Shown one piece after another: positions 16,600-24,895 of a stretch of DNA of 42,016 bases. A program made the position numbers and the translations under genes. Within the stretch, counting starts at the first letter, position 1; each line of letters opens with the position of its first letter. The stretch comes from Selenomonadales bacterium. GTDB taxonomy: Bacteria > Bacillota > Negativicutes > Sporomusales > UBA7701. The stretch lies in NCBI GenBank assembly GCA_029975165.1, contig JARKPR010000062.1, forward strand, positions 1 through 42,016. Reading direction: 5' to 3'. The notes beneath the pieces are model-generated. The model saw nothing but the letters and a program-made list of their open reading frames with translations, did no database searches and was not told the DNA's origin.

Positions 16600-17580
16600 A
16601 TGGGCAATGTATTAATAACCTCCCGCGCGTTCGGCCGCTTCTCCCGTGAGCCATACGACATACTTAGCCGCGCCGGCCACGTCGTCGCCCCTAATCCTTG
16701 GCCCGGCCAAAAGCTTGGGGAAGCGCAGCTGCTGACATTGGTGGCCGATGCCGACGCGCTGCTCTGCGGCGACGACGAGGTTACCGCAACGGTCATCGCG
16801 GCTGCCAACCGGCTGAAAGTAATCGCCAAGTATGGCGTAGGCTACGATAAGATTGACGTTGCTGCTGCCAGTGCCCGGGGCATCTCGGTGTGCATCACGC
16901 CAGGGGCCAACAACGAAAGTGTCGCCGACATGGCGTTCTGTCTGCTGCTTTCGGCGGCCAGGCAGGTGCCTCGCTGCCACGCCGATGTGCGCGAGGGACG
17001 GTATCAGCCGGTGGTGGGTTGCGAAGTTTACCGTAAGACCATCGGCATTGTCGGACTGGGCCGTATCGGTAAGGGGGTGGCCAGACGGGCCAAAGGCTTC
17101 GCAATGCAGGTACTGGCCTTCGATGAATACCCTGACAGGGAGTTTGCCGCCAGCGAGGGCGTGGAGCTCGTCGATCTGCCGACTTTGCTTCGCCGGTCAG
17201 ACTTCGTATCGCTGCATGTGCCGGCCACCGCTGCCACGGCGGGGCTGATCGGCGCCCGGGAACTGGCGCAGATGCAGCCGACCGCCTTCCTCGTCAATAC
17301 TGCGCGCGGCGATGTCGTCGACGAGCAGGCTTTGTACGAGGCTCTACGGGACGGTAAGCTGGCTGGCGCTGGCCTCGATGTCTTCCGTAGCGAGCCTCCT
17401 GACCCGATGTCGCCGCTGCTCAACCTGCCCAATGTAGTGCTGTCGCCCCACACCGCCGCCCACACCGTAGAATCTGTCAACAACATGGGCCTGATGGCGG
17501 CGGAAAATGTGGTAGCCGTGCTTGGCGGCCGCCGGCCGCATGCCGTGGTCAACCCCCCGGCCGACGGAAAAGGGGCATGA
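16600..17580 (+). CDS. D-isomer-specific 2-hydroxyacid dehydrogenase (operon A)
   Basis: 326 residues of the phosphoglycerate-dehydrogenase-like family, interconverting a 2-hydroxyacid and a 2-keto acid with NAD(P). The nucleotide motif GLGRIGKGVARRAKGF sits at about residues 150-165. The catalytic triad is R236 (NTARGD), E265 (RSEPPD) and H284 (SPHTAAHT). A GGAAGGAG ribosome binding site precedes the ATG. In context it may reduce or oxidise a keto-acid formed by the dehydratase and LarA epimerase. The paralogue is at 27299. Confidence 0.9.
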   Translation: MGNVLITSRAFGRFSREPYDILSRAGHVVAPNPWPGQKLGEAQLLTLVADADALLCGDDEVTATVIAAANRLKVIAKYGVGYDKIDVAAASARGISVCITPGANNESVADMAFCLLLSAARQVPRCHADVREGRYQPVVGCEVYRKTIGIVGLGRIGKGVARRAKGFAMQVLAFDEYPDREFAASEGVELVDLPTLLRRSDFVSLHVPATAATAGLIGARELAQMQPTAFLVNTARGDVVDEQALYEALRDGKLAGAGLDVFRSEPPDPMSPLLNLPNVVLSPHTAAHTVESVNNMGLMAAENVVAVLGGRRPHAVVNPPADGKGA

Positions 17581-17665
17581 TCAGAATTCGGCCAACGCCA
17601 AGGCGTTTTAAGTACTGGTTTGCTGGCCGCCCTCAACAACTTCAATAGACTAGGAGGCATTTTTT

Positions 17666-18562
17666 ATGCAATATCCGATCGTAAAAGGTATAATTGTTGC
17701 AACTGTTACCCCGTTCGCAGCCGATGGGCAGGTCGATTTGGCAGTTTTGGACGAACTTAACGATTTCTGGGTGGACAAAGGCGCGCACGGCCTGTTCGTC
17801 TGCGGGTCTACCGGCGAAGGCATATTCATGGACATCGCCGAGCGCAAAGTAGTGGCAGAGCGCACCGTGCGCCGGGTAAACGGCCGCATCCCGGTTATCG
17901 TCCATACCGGCATGCTACGCCCGGACGACGCCATTGAGCTTACCAAACATGCCCGGGAAATCGGGGCGGACGGGGCCGGACTCATCCCGCCTTACTATTT
18001 CAAGATGGACAACGCCTGCATCCTGGACCACTACCGGGCCGTGGCCAAAAGTGTACCCGATATTCCCCTGTATTTGTACAATATCCCGTCCAACGTCACT
18101 AATGTCATCGCACCAGAGGTGTTGGCAAAACTGATGGACGAGTTTCCGAATGTAGTAGGAATCAAAGATAGCAGTATGGACTTTATGAACTTCATTAATT
18201 TTCAGCAAGCGGCGCCGTCTCGCATGTGCGGTTTGATGGGCAATGACGCCCAGATATACAGTTGCCTGCTGATGGGCGGCAGCGGCGGCATCTCGGCGAA
18301 TGCTTCGGCTTTTCCGGAGCCCGTTGTCGAGATATACAATAACGTCCTGTGCGGCGATTACGCCAAGGCATTGGCGGCCCAGGATAAAGTAACGAAACTG
18401 CGGGCTATATTCCGGAGTGTGCTGCCGATACCTTCCTACAAACAAGTGCTGCAGTGGCGCGGCTTCAACGTCGGTTTGCCGCGGCGGCCCTTACGCCCGC
18501 TCAGCGCAGCCGAGGGGGCCAAACTGCGCGATTCGTTGGCGGAAGTCGGTTTTAGCGTCTGA
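17666..18562 (+). CDS. DapA/NanA-family class I aldolase or dehydratase (operon A)
   Basis: 298 residues of the dihydrodipicolinate synthase superfamily. Motifs are GSTGEG (about 50-55), Y138 in YLYNIPSNVT and Schiff-base K167 in GIKDSS. With an IlvD/Edd dehydratase immediately after it, the probable reaction is retro-aldol cleavage of a 2-keto-3-deoxy sugar acid to pyruvate and an aldehyde. Lysine biosynthesis is unlikely in this setting. It is preceded by AGGAGG and is about three-quarters identical by eye to the gene at 30281. Confidence 0.88.
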   Translation: MQYPIVKGIIVATVTPFAADGQVDLAVLDELNDFWVDKGAHGLFVCGSTGEGIFMDIAERKVVAERTVRRVNGRIPVIVHTGMLRPDDAIELTKHAREIGADGAGLIPPYYFKMDNACILDHYRAVAKSVPDIPLYLYNIPSNVTNVIAPEVLAKLMDEFPNVVGIKDSSMDFMNFINFQQAAPSRMCGLMGNDAQIYSCLLMGGSGGISANASAFPEPVVEIYNNVLCGDYAKALAAQDKVTKLRAIFRSVLPIPSYKQVLQWRGFNVGLPRRPLRPLSAAEGAKLRDSLAEVGFSV

Positions 18563-18591
18563 CACAGTTCAATTCCAAGGAGTTGGTCTTT

Positions 18592-20292
18592 ATGCTAACA
18601 AAAAGTTCAGCCTACCGTAGCCGCGAAGCGATCGAGGGAGTCGGCCGCGGCGGGCCGCGGGCCCACATCAAGAACCTTGGCGTGCTGCGTGAGGAGATGC
18701 AAAAGCCGTTTATCGCCATAGTGAATACATTCAACGAGATGCACCCCGGGCATTTCCACCTTAACGACCTTGTCGGCCACATCCGGGACGGCGTGTACGC
18801 TGCCGGCGGCGTTCCCTTCGTCTTCGGGACTATTTCCGTGTGCGACGCCTTTGCGCAGGCTAATACGGGCATGTGTTACTCGTTGCCAAGCCGCGAGGTG
18901 GCTGCCGACTCCATCGAGGTGATGATCGAGGCTCACCGCTATGATGGGCTGGTGTTGGTGGGCGGCTGTGACAAGACGGTGCCTTCCCTGCTAATGGCTG
19001 CTGCCAGGCTGGACCTACCGGCTATAGTCGTTACCGGCGGCCCGATGTTGCCTGGACGTTACCGGGGTGAGGAGATGCCGACCTTTTGCATGCGAGAGGC
19101 CGAAGGCAAAGTCGACCGCGGCCTGATGACCGAACGGGAGCTGGAGGAGATGGAGGACTGCCTGTCGCCAGTGGCCGGCTCCTGCGCAATGATGGGCACC
19201 GCCAACACCATGTCGGTGGTTGCCGAGGCCCTGGGAATGACGTTGCCTGGTTGTGCCACCGCGCATGCGGTGGAAGGCAAGAAACGGCGGATCGCCAAGA
19301 CCAGCGGCTATCGAATCGTCGAGTTGGTCAATAAAGGCATTAAGCCAAGTTCCATCTTGACCGCGGCTGCATTCACCAACGCCATAAAGGTGGCCATGGC
19401 GGTCGGCGGCTCCACCAACTGCTTGCTGCATATCCCGGCCATCGCCAGCGAGGCAAACATCAATATCGGTCCGGAAGATTTCGAAAAAATCAGCAAAGCC
19501 ACGCCGTATTTGGCCAAGATCCAACCTAGCGGCAAGCATACCCTCAAAGACTTGGAGGACGCCGGCGGCGTGCCGGCGGTCATGAAAGAACTGGGCGGCC
19601 TGATTGACCGTGACCAATTAACGGTTTGCGGCTTGACGGTCAGTGAAATAACGGCGGACGCTACAAACAAGAACCCGGATGTGATTAGGCCGGTAGCCAA
19701 TGCATATAGCATGCAGGGTAGCCTGGCCATCCTCCACGGCAATTTGGCGCCGGACGGAGCGGTGGTCAAACAGACGGCAGTCAAGGCCGAGATGTTGGTC
19801 CACCAGGGACCGGCCCGGGTCTTCGACAGCGAAGCGGCGGCAGTCGATGCCATGAAACAAGGGACTATAGCCCACGGCGACGTCATCGTTATCAGGTACG
19901 AGGGCCCCAAAGGCGGGCCAGGCATGAGAGAGATGCTCACCGCGACGGCGTACTTGGCCGGTCTGGGTTTGGACGACGTGGCGCTGATTACCGACGGACG
20001 CTTTTCCGGAGCGTCGCGAGGGCCTACCATCGGCCACATATCGCCGGAAGCGGCCGAGGGCGGCCCCCTAGGCTTGGTTCAGGAGGGCGACCTTATTGCC
20101 ATTGATATTCCGTCCAGAAGCATAGAGCTACTTGTGACGGCCGAAGAATTGACCCAGCGGCGTCAAAAATGGCGCAAACCTGCGCCGAAGATAACCAAAG
20201 GCTATTTGGTCAGATATGTTCAAGAGGTTGGCTCGGTCAGCAAAGGCGCCGTACTCGGAAGAACGCAAGGACAAATTGGAGATAATTGCTGA
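18592..20292 (+). CDS. IlvD/Edd-family Fe-S dehydratase with altered C-terminus (operon A)
   Basis: 566 residues. The cluster cysteines lie in VGGCDKTVPS and SPVAGSCAMMGTANT; the active-site region includes RYEGPKGGPGMREML and TDGRFSGASRGP. The family contains dihydroxyacid dehydratase and aldonate dehydratases; the neighbouring aldolase favours an aldonate. The ATG at 18592 is used instead of a TTG at 18583 because it is nine bases from AAGGAG and matches the paralogue. The paralogue at 31203 ends in SQGAVLK; here the same point (SKGAVL) runs on for 13 foreign residues to a stop, as the result of a deletion that joined it to a triosephosphate isomerase fragment. Confidence 0.9.
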   Translation: MLTKSSAYRSREAIEGVGRGGPRAHIKNLGVLREEMQKPFIAIVNTFNEMHPGHFHLNDLVGHIRDGVYAAGGVPFVFGTISVCDAFAQANTGMCYSLPSREVAADSIEVMIEAHRYDGLVLVGGCDKTVPSLLMAAARLDLPAIVVTGGPMLPGRYRGEEMPTFCMREAEGKVDRGLMTERELEEMEDCLSPVAGSCAMMGTANTMSVVAEALGMTLPGCATAHAVEGKKRRIAKTSGYRIVELVNKGIKPSSILTAAAFTNAIKVAMAVGGSTNCLLHIPAIASEANINIGPEDFEKISKATPYLAKIQPSGKHTLKDLEDAGGVPAVMKELGGLIDRDQLTVCGLTVSEITADATNKNPDVIRPVANAYSMQGSLAILHGNLAPDGAVVKQTAVKAEMLVHQGPARVFDSEAAAVDAMKQGTIAHGDVIVIRYEGPKGGPGMREMLTATAYLAGLGLDDVALITDGRFSGASRGPTIGHISPEAAEGGPLGLVQEGDLIAIDIPSRSIELLVTAEELTQRRQKWRKPAPKITKGYLVRYVQEVGSVSKGAVLGRTQGQIGDNC

Positions 20293-20393
20293 GCTCCTAG
20301 GCGGCAACCAACAGTGCAATCAACCCCGGCGCGGCGGCGGAAGCTGTAAGCCGCATCATCAAGCTGAAGCGCTACGTCCCCTGGAGGACGGTC
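20252..20393 (+). pseudogene. Remnant of a TIM-family isomerase gene
   Basis: In a frame different from the dehydratase, 20252 onward reads YSEERKDKLEIIAELLGG, matching GHSEERKDKLGIIEEF of the intact isomerase at 32903 (its residue 118 onward). After a frameshift the DNA reads PGAAAEAVSRII, matching PQAAADTVSRLI, and then returns to the first frame for ALRPLEDGL against AALEAGL. The first 116 or so codons, the dehydratase stop and the rest of the gene are missing. The remnant overlaps the dehydratase tail and ends at the ribosome binding site of the transketolase gene. Confidence 0.8.
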
Positions 20394-20410
20394 TGAATGG
20401 AGGAGCAGTG

Positions 20411-21235
20411 ATGAAAGAAAACGAGATCGCCTTTCTGGTAGACAAAAGCAAACATATCAGGAGACTGACAATAGATTCTATCGGGAAATTGGGTGTCGGG
20501 CATGTTGGCGGCTGCTTGTCCATAGTGGAAGCGCTGGTAGTGCTTTATTACAAAGAGATGAATATCAATCCGCAAAAGCCGGATATGGCGGGCAGGGATC
20601 GGTTCGTGATGTCAAAGGGGCATGCAGGACCGGCGCTGTACGCCGTTTTGGCGGACAAGGGATATTTTGAGGCTTGCTTGCTTGACACATTGAACAGGCC
20701 TGAGACTACCCTGCCCAGCCATTGTGACATGATAAGGACGAAAGGCATAGACATGACGGCCGGGTCCTTGGGGCAAGGGTTTTCCTGCGCTGTCGGTATG
20801 GCAAAAGGTTCTAAAATAAAAGGCGACAATTCGAGAATCTACACGGTGGTCGGGGACGGCGAAAGTCAAGAGGGCCAGATATGGGAAGCCGCAATGTTCG
20901 CCGCACAGCAAAAACTCAATAACCTTATAGGGTTCACCGATTACAACAAATTTCAGCTCGACGGCGGCATCAGCGAAATTGTAGGCCTGGAACCGCTTGA
21001 TATGAAATGGAAAGCCTTCGGCTGGGATGTCATCGTCGTACAGGATGGCCATGATGTCAAAGAAATAGCTGAGGCAATTGGAAAGGCGAGACAAAGCGAA
21101 GCTAAGCCGACGATGATTATCCTCAACACCATAAAGGGCAAGGGCGTAAGTTTTGCTGAGGCTGCAGGGGTAACGAACCATAACATGCCTGTGACCGAAG
21201 AACAAAGGATACAAGCGCTTAAGGAACTGGCGTAG
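20411..21235 (+). CDS. Transketolase, N-terminal subunit
   Basis: 274 residues covering the thiamine diphosphate-binding half of a split transketolase: GHVGGCLSIVEAL, SKGHAGPALYAVL, the ThDP motif GDGESQEGQIWEAAMFAAQQKLNN and IKGKGVSFAE. With the next gene it transfers two-carbon ketol units between sugar phosphates. The ATG follows TGGAGGAG. The longer open frame to 20216 is only the degenerate isomerase remnant. Split transketolases also carry out the sulfo-transketolase route of sulfoquinovose breakdown, which ends in sulfoacetaldehyde and isethionate. Confidence 0.93.
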   Translation: MKENEIAFLVDKSKHIRRLTIDSIGKLGVGHVGGCLSIVEALVVLYYKEMNINPQKPDMAGRDRFVMSKGHAGPALYAVLADKGYFEACLLDTLNRPETTLPSHCDMIRTKGIDMTAGSLGQGFSCAVGMAKGSKIKGDNSRIYTVVGDGESQEGQIWEAAMFAAQQKLNNLIGFTDYNKFQLDGGISEIVGLEPLDMKWKAFGWDVIVVQDGHDVKEIAEAIGKARQSEAKPTMIILNTIKGKGVSFAEAAGVTNHNMPVTEEQRIQALKELA

Positions 21236-21247
21236 GAGGGTGAGGCT

Positions 21248-22237
21248 ATGTATGAGAATGTTGAAATGCGGCAGGTATTCAGCAATGAACTGGGCAAAAT
21301 CATGGAGCGGGATGAAAGAGTGGTATGCATCGATGCCGACCTTGCCCGGGCCCAAGGTACGCTAGGCCTCAGGCAGCAGTTCCCGGACAGGGCGTTCGAC
21401 GTCGGCGTCGCGGAGCAGAATATGGCCTCGGTGGCTGCGGGATTAGCGGCCTATGGTTTCATTCCTTTTATAGGATCGTTTACTCCGTTCGCCACCAGAA
21501 GAATCTGCGACCAAGTAGCTATTTCGATTACTTACGCAAAGCGCAATGTCAAAATAGTTGGTTTGGATCCGGGGATATCCGCCGAATTGAATGGCGGCAC
21601 ACATATGAGTATGGAAGATATCGGTGTCATGAGAAGTATCCCTGGCATGGTCATTTTCGAGCCTGTCGATTGTATGCAGCTTGTTAAAGCGATGCCGGAG
21701 ATCGTAAGGTATGACGGGCCTATATATATCAGGCTTTTCAGGAAGGCCGTCCCTGCTATATTCCACGAAGATTACCAATTTGATCTGTTCAAGGCGGATC
21801 TTATCAAAGCAGGGACCGATGTTTCAATCTTTGCCAGCGGCATCATGGTGTCGCAGGCGGTCAGTGCCTGTGAGATCCTTCGGGGAAAAGGTATTAATGC
21901 CGAATTGATCAATATCCATACCATAAAACCCATTGATAGAAAAGCCGTTATCGAATCGGCAAGAAAAACCGGGGCCGTTGTAACCTGCGAGAACCATAAT
22001 ATCATAGGTGGCCTGAACTCAGCGGTGTGCGAAATTTTGGCGGAGGATTTTCCCGTGCACGTCAAGGCTGTAGGTGTAAAAGACCATTTTGGTGAAGTGG
22101 CCAAGATAGACTATCTGCTGGCGAAGTACAAGATGACACCCGGCGATATAGTTGATGCCGCCGTGGAATGTATTAACAGGAAAACACGAGGGCAAAGCGG
22201 ATTTTGCTCTTCGTCGGAGCCAAGTTCAAACCATTGA
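21248..22237 (+). CDS. Transketolase, C-terminal subunit
   Basis: 329 residues containing the pyrimidine-binding domain (VCIDADLARAQGT, DVGVAEQNMASVAAGLA with the catalytic glutamate) and the C-terminal transketolase domain (DVSIFASGIMVSQAVSA, INIHTIKPIDRKAV). It begins 12 bases after the N-terminal subunit and forms the active enzyme with it. The last gene of operon A, followed by a terminator-like hairpin. The last 20 residues (RKTRGQSGFCSSSEPSSNH) look like an unstructured tail. Confidence 0.93.
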   Translation: MYENVEMRQVFSNELGKIMERDERVVCIDADLARAQGTLGLRQQFPDRAFDVGVAEQNMASVAAGLAAYGFIPFIGSFTPFATRRICDQVAISITYAKRNVKIVGLDPGISAELNGGTHMSMEDIGVMRSIPGMVIFEPVDCMQLVKAMPEIVRYDGPIYIRLFRKAVPAIFHEDYQFDLFKADLIKAGTDVSIFASGIMVSQAVSACEILRGKGINAELINIHTIKPIDRKAVIESARKTGAVVTCENHNIIGGLNSAVCEILAEDFPVHVKAVGVKDHFGEVAKIDYLLAKYKMTPGDIVDAAVECINRKTRGQSGFCSSSEPSSNH

Positions 22238-22304
22238 GAATAAAGCGAACTAATTTATTTCGCAAAGATATTAAGAGTTTGCTGATTGGAAGATAATATC
22301 GTTA

Positions 22305-22342
22305 AGAGGTGGCCCCCCAATGTGTCACCTCTAATTTAGTTT
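22305..22342 (+). terminator. Terminator-like hairpin after transketolase
   Basis: AGAGGTG (22305-22311) pairs with CACCTCT (22326-22332), a 7-bp stem, and AATTTAGTTTT follows. The stem is short and the U-tract interrupted, so termination may be partial. It lies 68 bases after the last gene of operon A. Confidence 0.5.
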
Positions 22343-22378
22343 TGGCAAGTTTTTAGGACGCTCCGGCCTCTGGCGGGA

Positions 22379-22478
22379 CGGCGGACGCATTGAAATGCAT
22401 AGCGACCTAATCCCAACATAATTGGTGCTGCGAAAATATTTGAGCTGGCAGTCGCATCTGGTGATGTAAGAGTAGCCG
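22379..22478 (+). ncRNA. Candidate structured regulatory RNA, copy 2
   Basis: Homologous to 10895-10995 on the same strand, with conserved blocks GGACGCATTGAAAT, CTAATCCCA, TTGGTG and AGTAGCC and one two-base gap. The outer stem is CGGC (22379-22382)/GCCG (22475-22478); the inner stem GCAT (22397-22400)/ATGT (22464-22467) replaces the A-U pair of copy 1 with G-U; a hairpin CCAA (22413-22416)/TTGG (22422-22425) uses different bases from copy 1. No gene follows directly; the sigma-54 promoter of operon B starts 284 bases later. It may be a stranded leader or an independent small RNA. Confidence 0.48.
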
Positions 22479-22546
22479 ATAATAACGCCAAGGGTTCGCA
22501 GAGATACGGACTTTGGTTATTTATATAGTGGCCTGCTTTTCTCGAA

Positions 22547-22567
22547 ATGTATAGATTTCCTATACAT
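22547..22567. promoter_or_regulatory. Palindrome, possible upstream activator site
   Basis: Perfect 8-bp arms ATGTATAG (22547-22554) and CTATACAT (22560-22567) with a five-base centre, about 215 bases upstream of the sigma-54 promoter. The position suits an enhancer for a sigma-54 activator. No transcription role is proven. Confidence 0.45.
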
Positions 22568-22650
22568 CACGGGCGGAAACGTCAAGCTGACTGTTCGGTG
22601 TTTATTTGCCGGTGCCAGGAGGTATTTCCGCTATCAAAGGTTAATCTTAT

Positions 22651-22665
22651 GTTACACAATGTAAC
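22651..22665. promoter_or_regulatory. Palindrome, probable upstream activator site of the sigma-54 regulator
   Basis: GTTACACAATGTAAC is a perfect palindrome with a three-base centre, 97 bases upstream of the -24 element. Fis-type helix-turn-helix regulators bind such sites at about this distance, so the regulator encoded at 22812 may bind here and control its own operon. Confidence 0.55.
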
Positions 22666-22761
22666 GATGTGCTATTATGGAACACACAAAATGGAGCATT
22701 TTTGTATGCGGTTGGACTTATCGCTATGGGTAAGTGCAACAATATTGCTATTGGGGCGTTG

Positions 22762-22777
22762 TGGCACAGAGTTTGCA
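22762..22777 (+). promoter_or_regulatory. Sigma-54 promoter for operon B
   Basis: TGGCACAGAGTTTGCA matches the -24/-12 consensus TGGCAC-N5-TTGCA at every specified base. The predicted start of transcription is about 22788, 24 bases before the regulator's ATG. It therefore transcribes the activator gene itself and, by read-through, the enzymes behind it. Confidence 0.85.
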
Positions 22778-22811
22778 TGTGTAATTTCGAGAAGAGCGAG
22801 GATTGATAGGT

Positions 22812-24845
22812 ATGGAAATGATTAATTCGGAGCAAGACTTTTCTTCTGAGTTTAACAGGATAAGAGCGAAAGTCGACCTGATTAAACGTGAATGGGAGAA
22901 TTTTATAAGTACCGGGAATTTGCTTTCGGATAACGTTATTTCCGTGGAGGTCTGGAGTTCCTGGGTCCGTTGCCGGAATCGGGGGTTAAATCCGTTTAAC
23001 GTTCCCAATGTAAGCCTGTCCAGCGACGAATTGACGCAACGGATGCAGAAGAACAGCCGGCTGGTCGAAATAGCCACGCCGTTCCTGCAAACGATCGCCG
23101 ACAATATGGAAGGCTCCGGTTTCCGGGTGGACTTGTTCGATGAAGAGCTTTACCTGCTGTGGCATTCCGGCGACCGCCAGATGCTTGAGGAGTCGGAGAA
23201 ACGAAGCCTGATCCGTCCGGGCATTAACAGAAATGAGGCTACCAGCGGGACCAACGCGATCAATTTGGCTGCTTTGCTGGAAAAACCGGTACAATTGATC
23301 GGCCCGGAACACTACAACGCAGCCCTGCAGTATTGGACATGCTCCGCCGTGCCGATAAAGGACGAGCGCGGCAAGATCATCGCCGTAATCAACGCCGCCG
23401 GCTACTACTGGCTGATACATAAGCACACCTTGGGCATGATGACGGCTCTCGGCAAAAGCATCGAGTACTGCTTGATGCAAAAGGCTATCCGCAAAGAGCT
23501 GGAGAAGTCCAACCGATTCAATAAGGAGATTATCGAGTCGATCGCCGACGCCGTAATAGTCGTGAATTATGACGGCAGAATAATCATGGCCAACCGCGCG
23601 GCCAATCAAACGTTCGGGATTAACGGCAGCGATATTACGGGGCATACGGCGGATTCCATATGGGAGTACAATAACCCCTTTTCCGAGGTTCTCAATACCG
23701 AACAGCCGATTGTCGATCGGGAAATCCCATTTTCCCGCCAGGGGAGGACCATCCGGCTGATCGGCACGATCAGGCCGATAAGTCTGGAGGAAAAAGGGCT
23801 GCAGGGTGTCATCGGCACTTTCAAGGGTTTGCACGATACGCGCGGCATGATCAAAAACTATGTTGGCTGGAAGGCCCATTTCAAGTTTGATAACCTTATC
23901 GGCGAGGATGGCGAGTTCCGGCAGGCCGTCCGGCTGGCGAAAGAAACCGCCAAGATGCACAGCAATATCCTTATCCAGGGCGAAAGCGGCACCGGCAAGG
24001 AATTATTCGCCCAGGCAATCCATAACGACAGCTATTATTGCGACGGCCCTTTCGTGGTGATAAATTGCGCGGCGATACCCAACGGCCTGCTGGAGAGCGA
24101 ACTTTTCGGCTATGAGGGGGGCGCTTTTACCGGGGCGAAAAAGGGCGGACAACCCGGCAAGTTTGAACTGGCCGAGGGCGGCACGGTTTTTTTGGACGAA
24201 ATCAACTCGCTGCCGCTCGATATGCAGGCGAAAATTCTGCGGACGCTGCAGACGAAGACTGTCATCAGGGTGGGCGGCGCGGAAGAAATCCCCGTTAAGG
24301 TAAGGGTTATCGCCGCGAGCAATACGGATTTGTGGCAGATGGTGCAGCGGGGCGAATTCCGCGAAGATTTGTTCTACCGTATCAATGTCATTACGATCAA
24401 GATTCCGCCGCTTCGCCGCCGGGGAAATGACTTGAGTTTACTTATAAATCATATTATGTCGAATAAAGGGATGATGCCCAGTCTGGAGATCGAAGAGGCC
24501 GGCGTCGAGCTGCTGAAAAAGTACGATTGGCCGGGAAATATCCGCGAGCTGGAAAATTTCCTTGAACGAAGCTATGTCATGGCCAAAACCAAGGGCTCCA
24601 GCAAGGTTACGGTGGACGATCTTCTGGGCCAGCCGGAAGTTTGCCGGGCGTTAGGGAAGCCTGATGGCGAGTTGACGACGCCCAAACATTCGCAACCAGC
24701 CGCGTCCGAGCTTAAGGCCTTGGAAAGGGATGCCATCGTCAGCGCCCTGACCGGCAGTAACGGCAACATCAGCGTGGCAGCCCAGTCGCTGGGAATCGCC
24801 AGAAACACTTTGTACAGGAAGATTAAACGCTATGGGATCATCTAA
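22812..24845 (+). CDS. Sigma-54-dependent transcriptional activator (GAF-PAS-AAA-Fis)
   Basis: 677 residues. The N-terminal region (about 1-230) is an AcoR/DhaR-type GAF sensor with SGTNAINLAALLEKPVQLIG; a PAS domain follows (about 240-340, ESIADAVIVVNYDGRIIMAN); the AAA+ domain (about 355-590) has Walker A GESGTGKE, an intact GAFTGA loop, Walker B GGTVFLDEINS and the arginine-finger region LFYRINVI; the C-terminus is a Fis helix-turn-helix (NISVAAQSLGIARNTLYRKI). It should turn on its own operon through the sigma-54 promoter upstream when it senses its ligand. Start at ATG 22812; 22818 is also possible. Confidence 0.93.
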   Translation: MEMINSEQDFSSEFNRIRAKVDLIKREWENFISTGNLLSDNVISVEVWSSWVRCRNRGLNPFNVPNVSLSSDELTQRMQKNSRLVEIATPFLQTIADNMEGSGFRVDLFDEELYLLWHSGDRQMLEESEKRSLIRPGINRNEATSGTNAINLAALLEKPVQLIGPEHYNAALQYWTCSAVPIKDERGKIIAVINAAGYYWLIHKHTLGMMTALGKSIEYCLMQKAIRKELEKSNRFNKEIIESIADAVIVVNYDGRIIMANRAANQTFGINGSDITGHTADSIWEYNNPFSEVLNTEQPIVDREIPFSRQGRTIRLIGTIRPISLEEKGLQGVIGTFKGLHDTRGMIKNYVGWKAHFKFDNLIGEDGEFRQAVRLAKETAKMHSNILIQGESGTGKELFAQAIHNDSYYCDGPFVVINCAAIPNGLLESELFGYEGGAFTGAKKGGQPGKFELAEGGTVFLDEINSLPLDMQAKILRTLQTKTVIRVGGAEEIPVKVRVIAASNTDLWQMVQRGEFREDLFYRINVITIKIPPLRRRGNDLSLLINHIMSNKGMMPSLEIEEAGVELLKKYDWPGNIRELENFLERSYVMAKTKGSSKVTVDDLLGQPEVCRALGKPDGELTTPKHSQPAASELKALERDAIVSALTGSNGNISVAAQSLGIARNTLYRKIKRYGII

Positions 24846-24895
24846 CTGCCGGGAGTTGCCGAATAAGCTTTGAGCGCTTCAGGAGGCGTCACGCG

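Larger units (their letters stand above)
22238..22811. other. Regulatory region between operon A and operon B
   Basis: 574 bases without a credible gene. In order it holds a terminator-like hairpin (22305-22332), the second copy of the structured noncoding element (22379-22478), two palindromes that may be activator sites (22547-22567 and 22651-22665) and a sigma-54 promoter (22762-22777). A 92-codon open frame at 22547 covers these sites, has no ribosome binding site and is not believed. Confidence 0.75.

Noticed and set aside
16600-17580. Serine biosynthesis phosphoglycerate dehydrogenase SerA
   Set aside because: No ACT or other regulatory C-terminal domain, and it lies in a transport and sugar-acid operon with a close paralogue in the same setting.
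17666-18562. Lysine-pathway dihydrodipicolinate synthase
   Set aside because: The fold and catalytic residues are shared, but the neighbours are an aldonate-type dehydratase and uptake proteins, and two copies exist in parallel catabolic operons.
22547-22825. 92-codon open frame before the sigma-54 regulator
   Set aside because: No ribosome binding site, unrelated composition, and it covers two palindromes and a consensus sigma-54 promoter.
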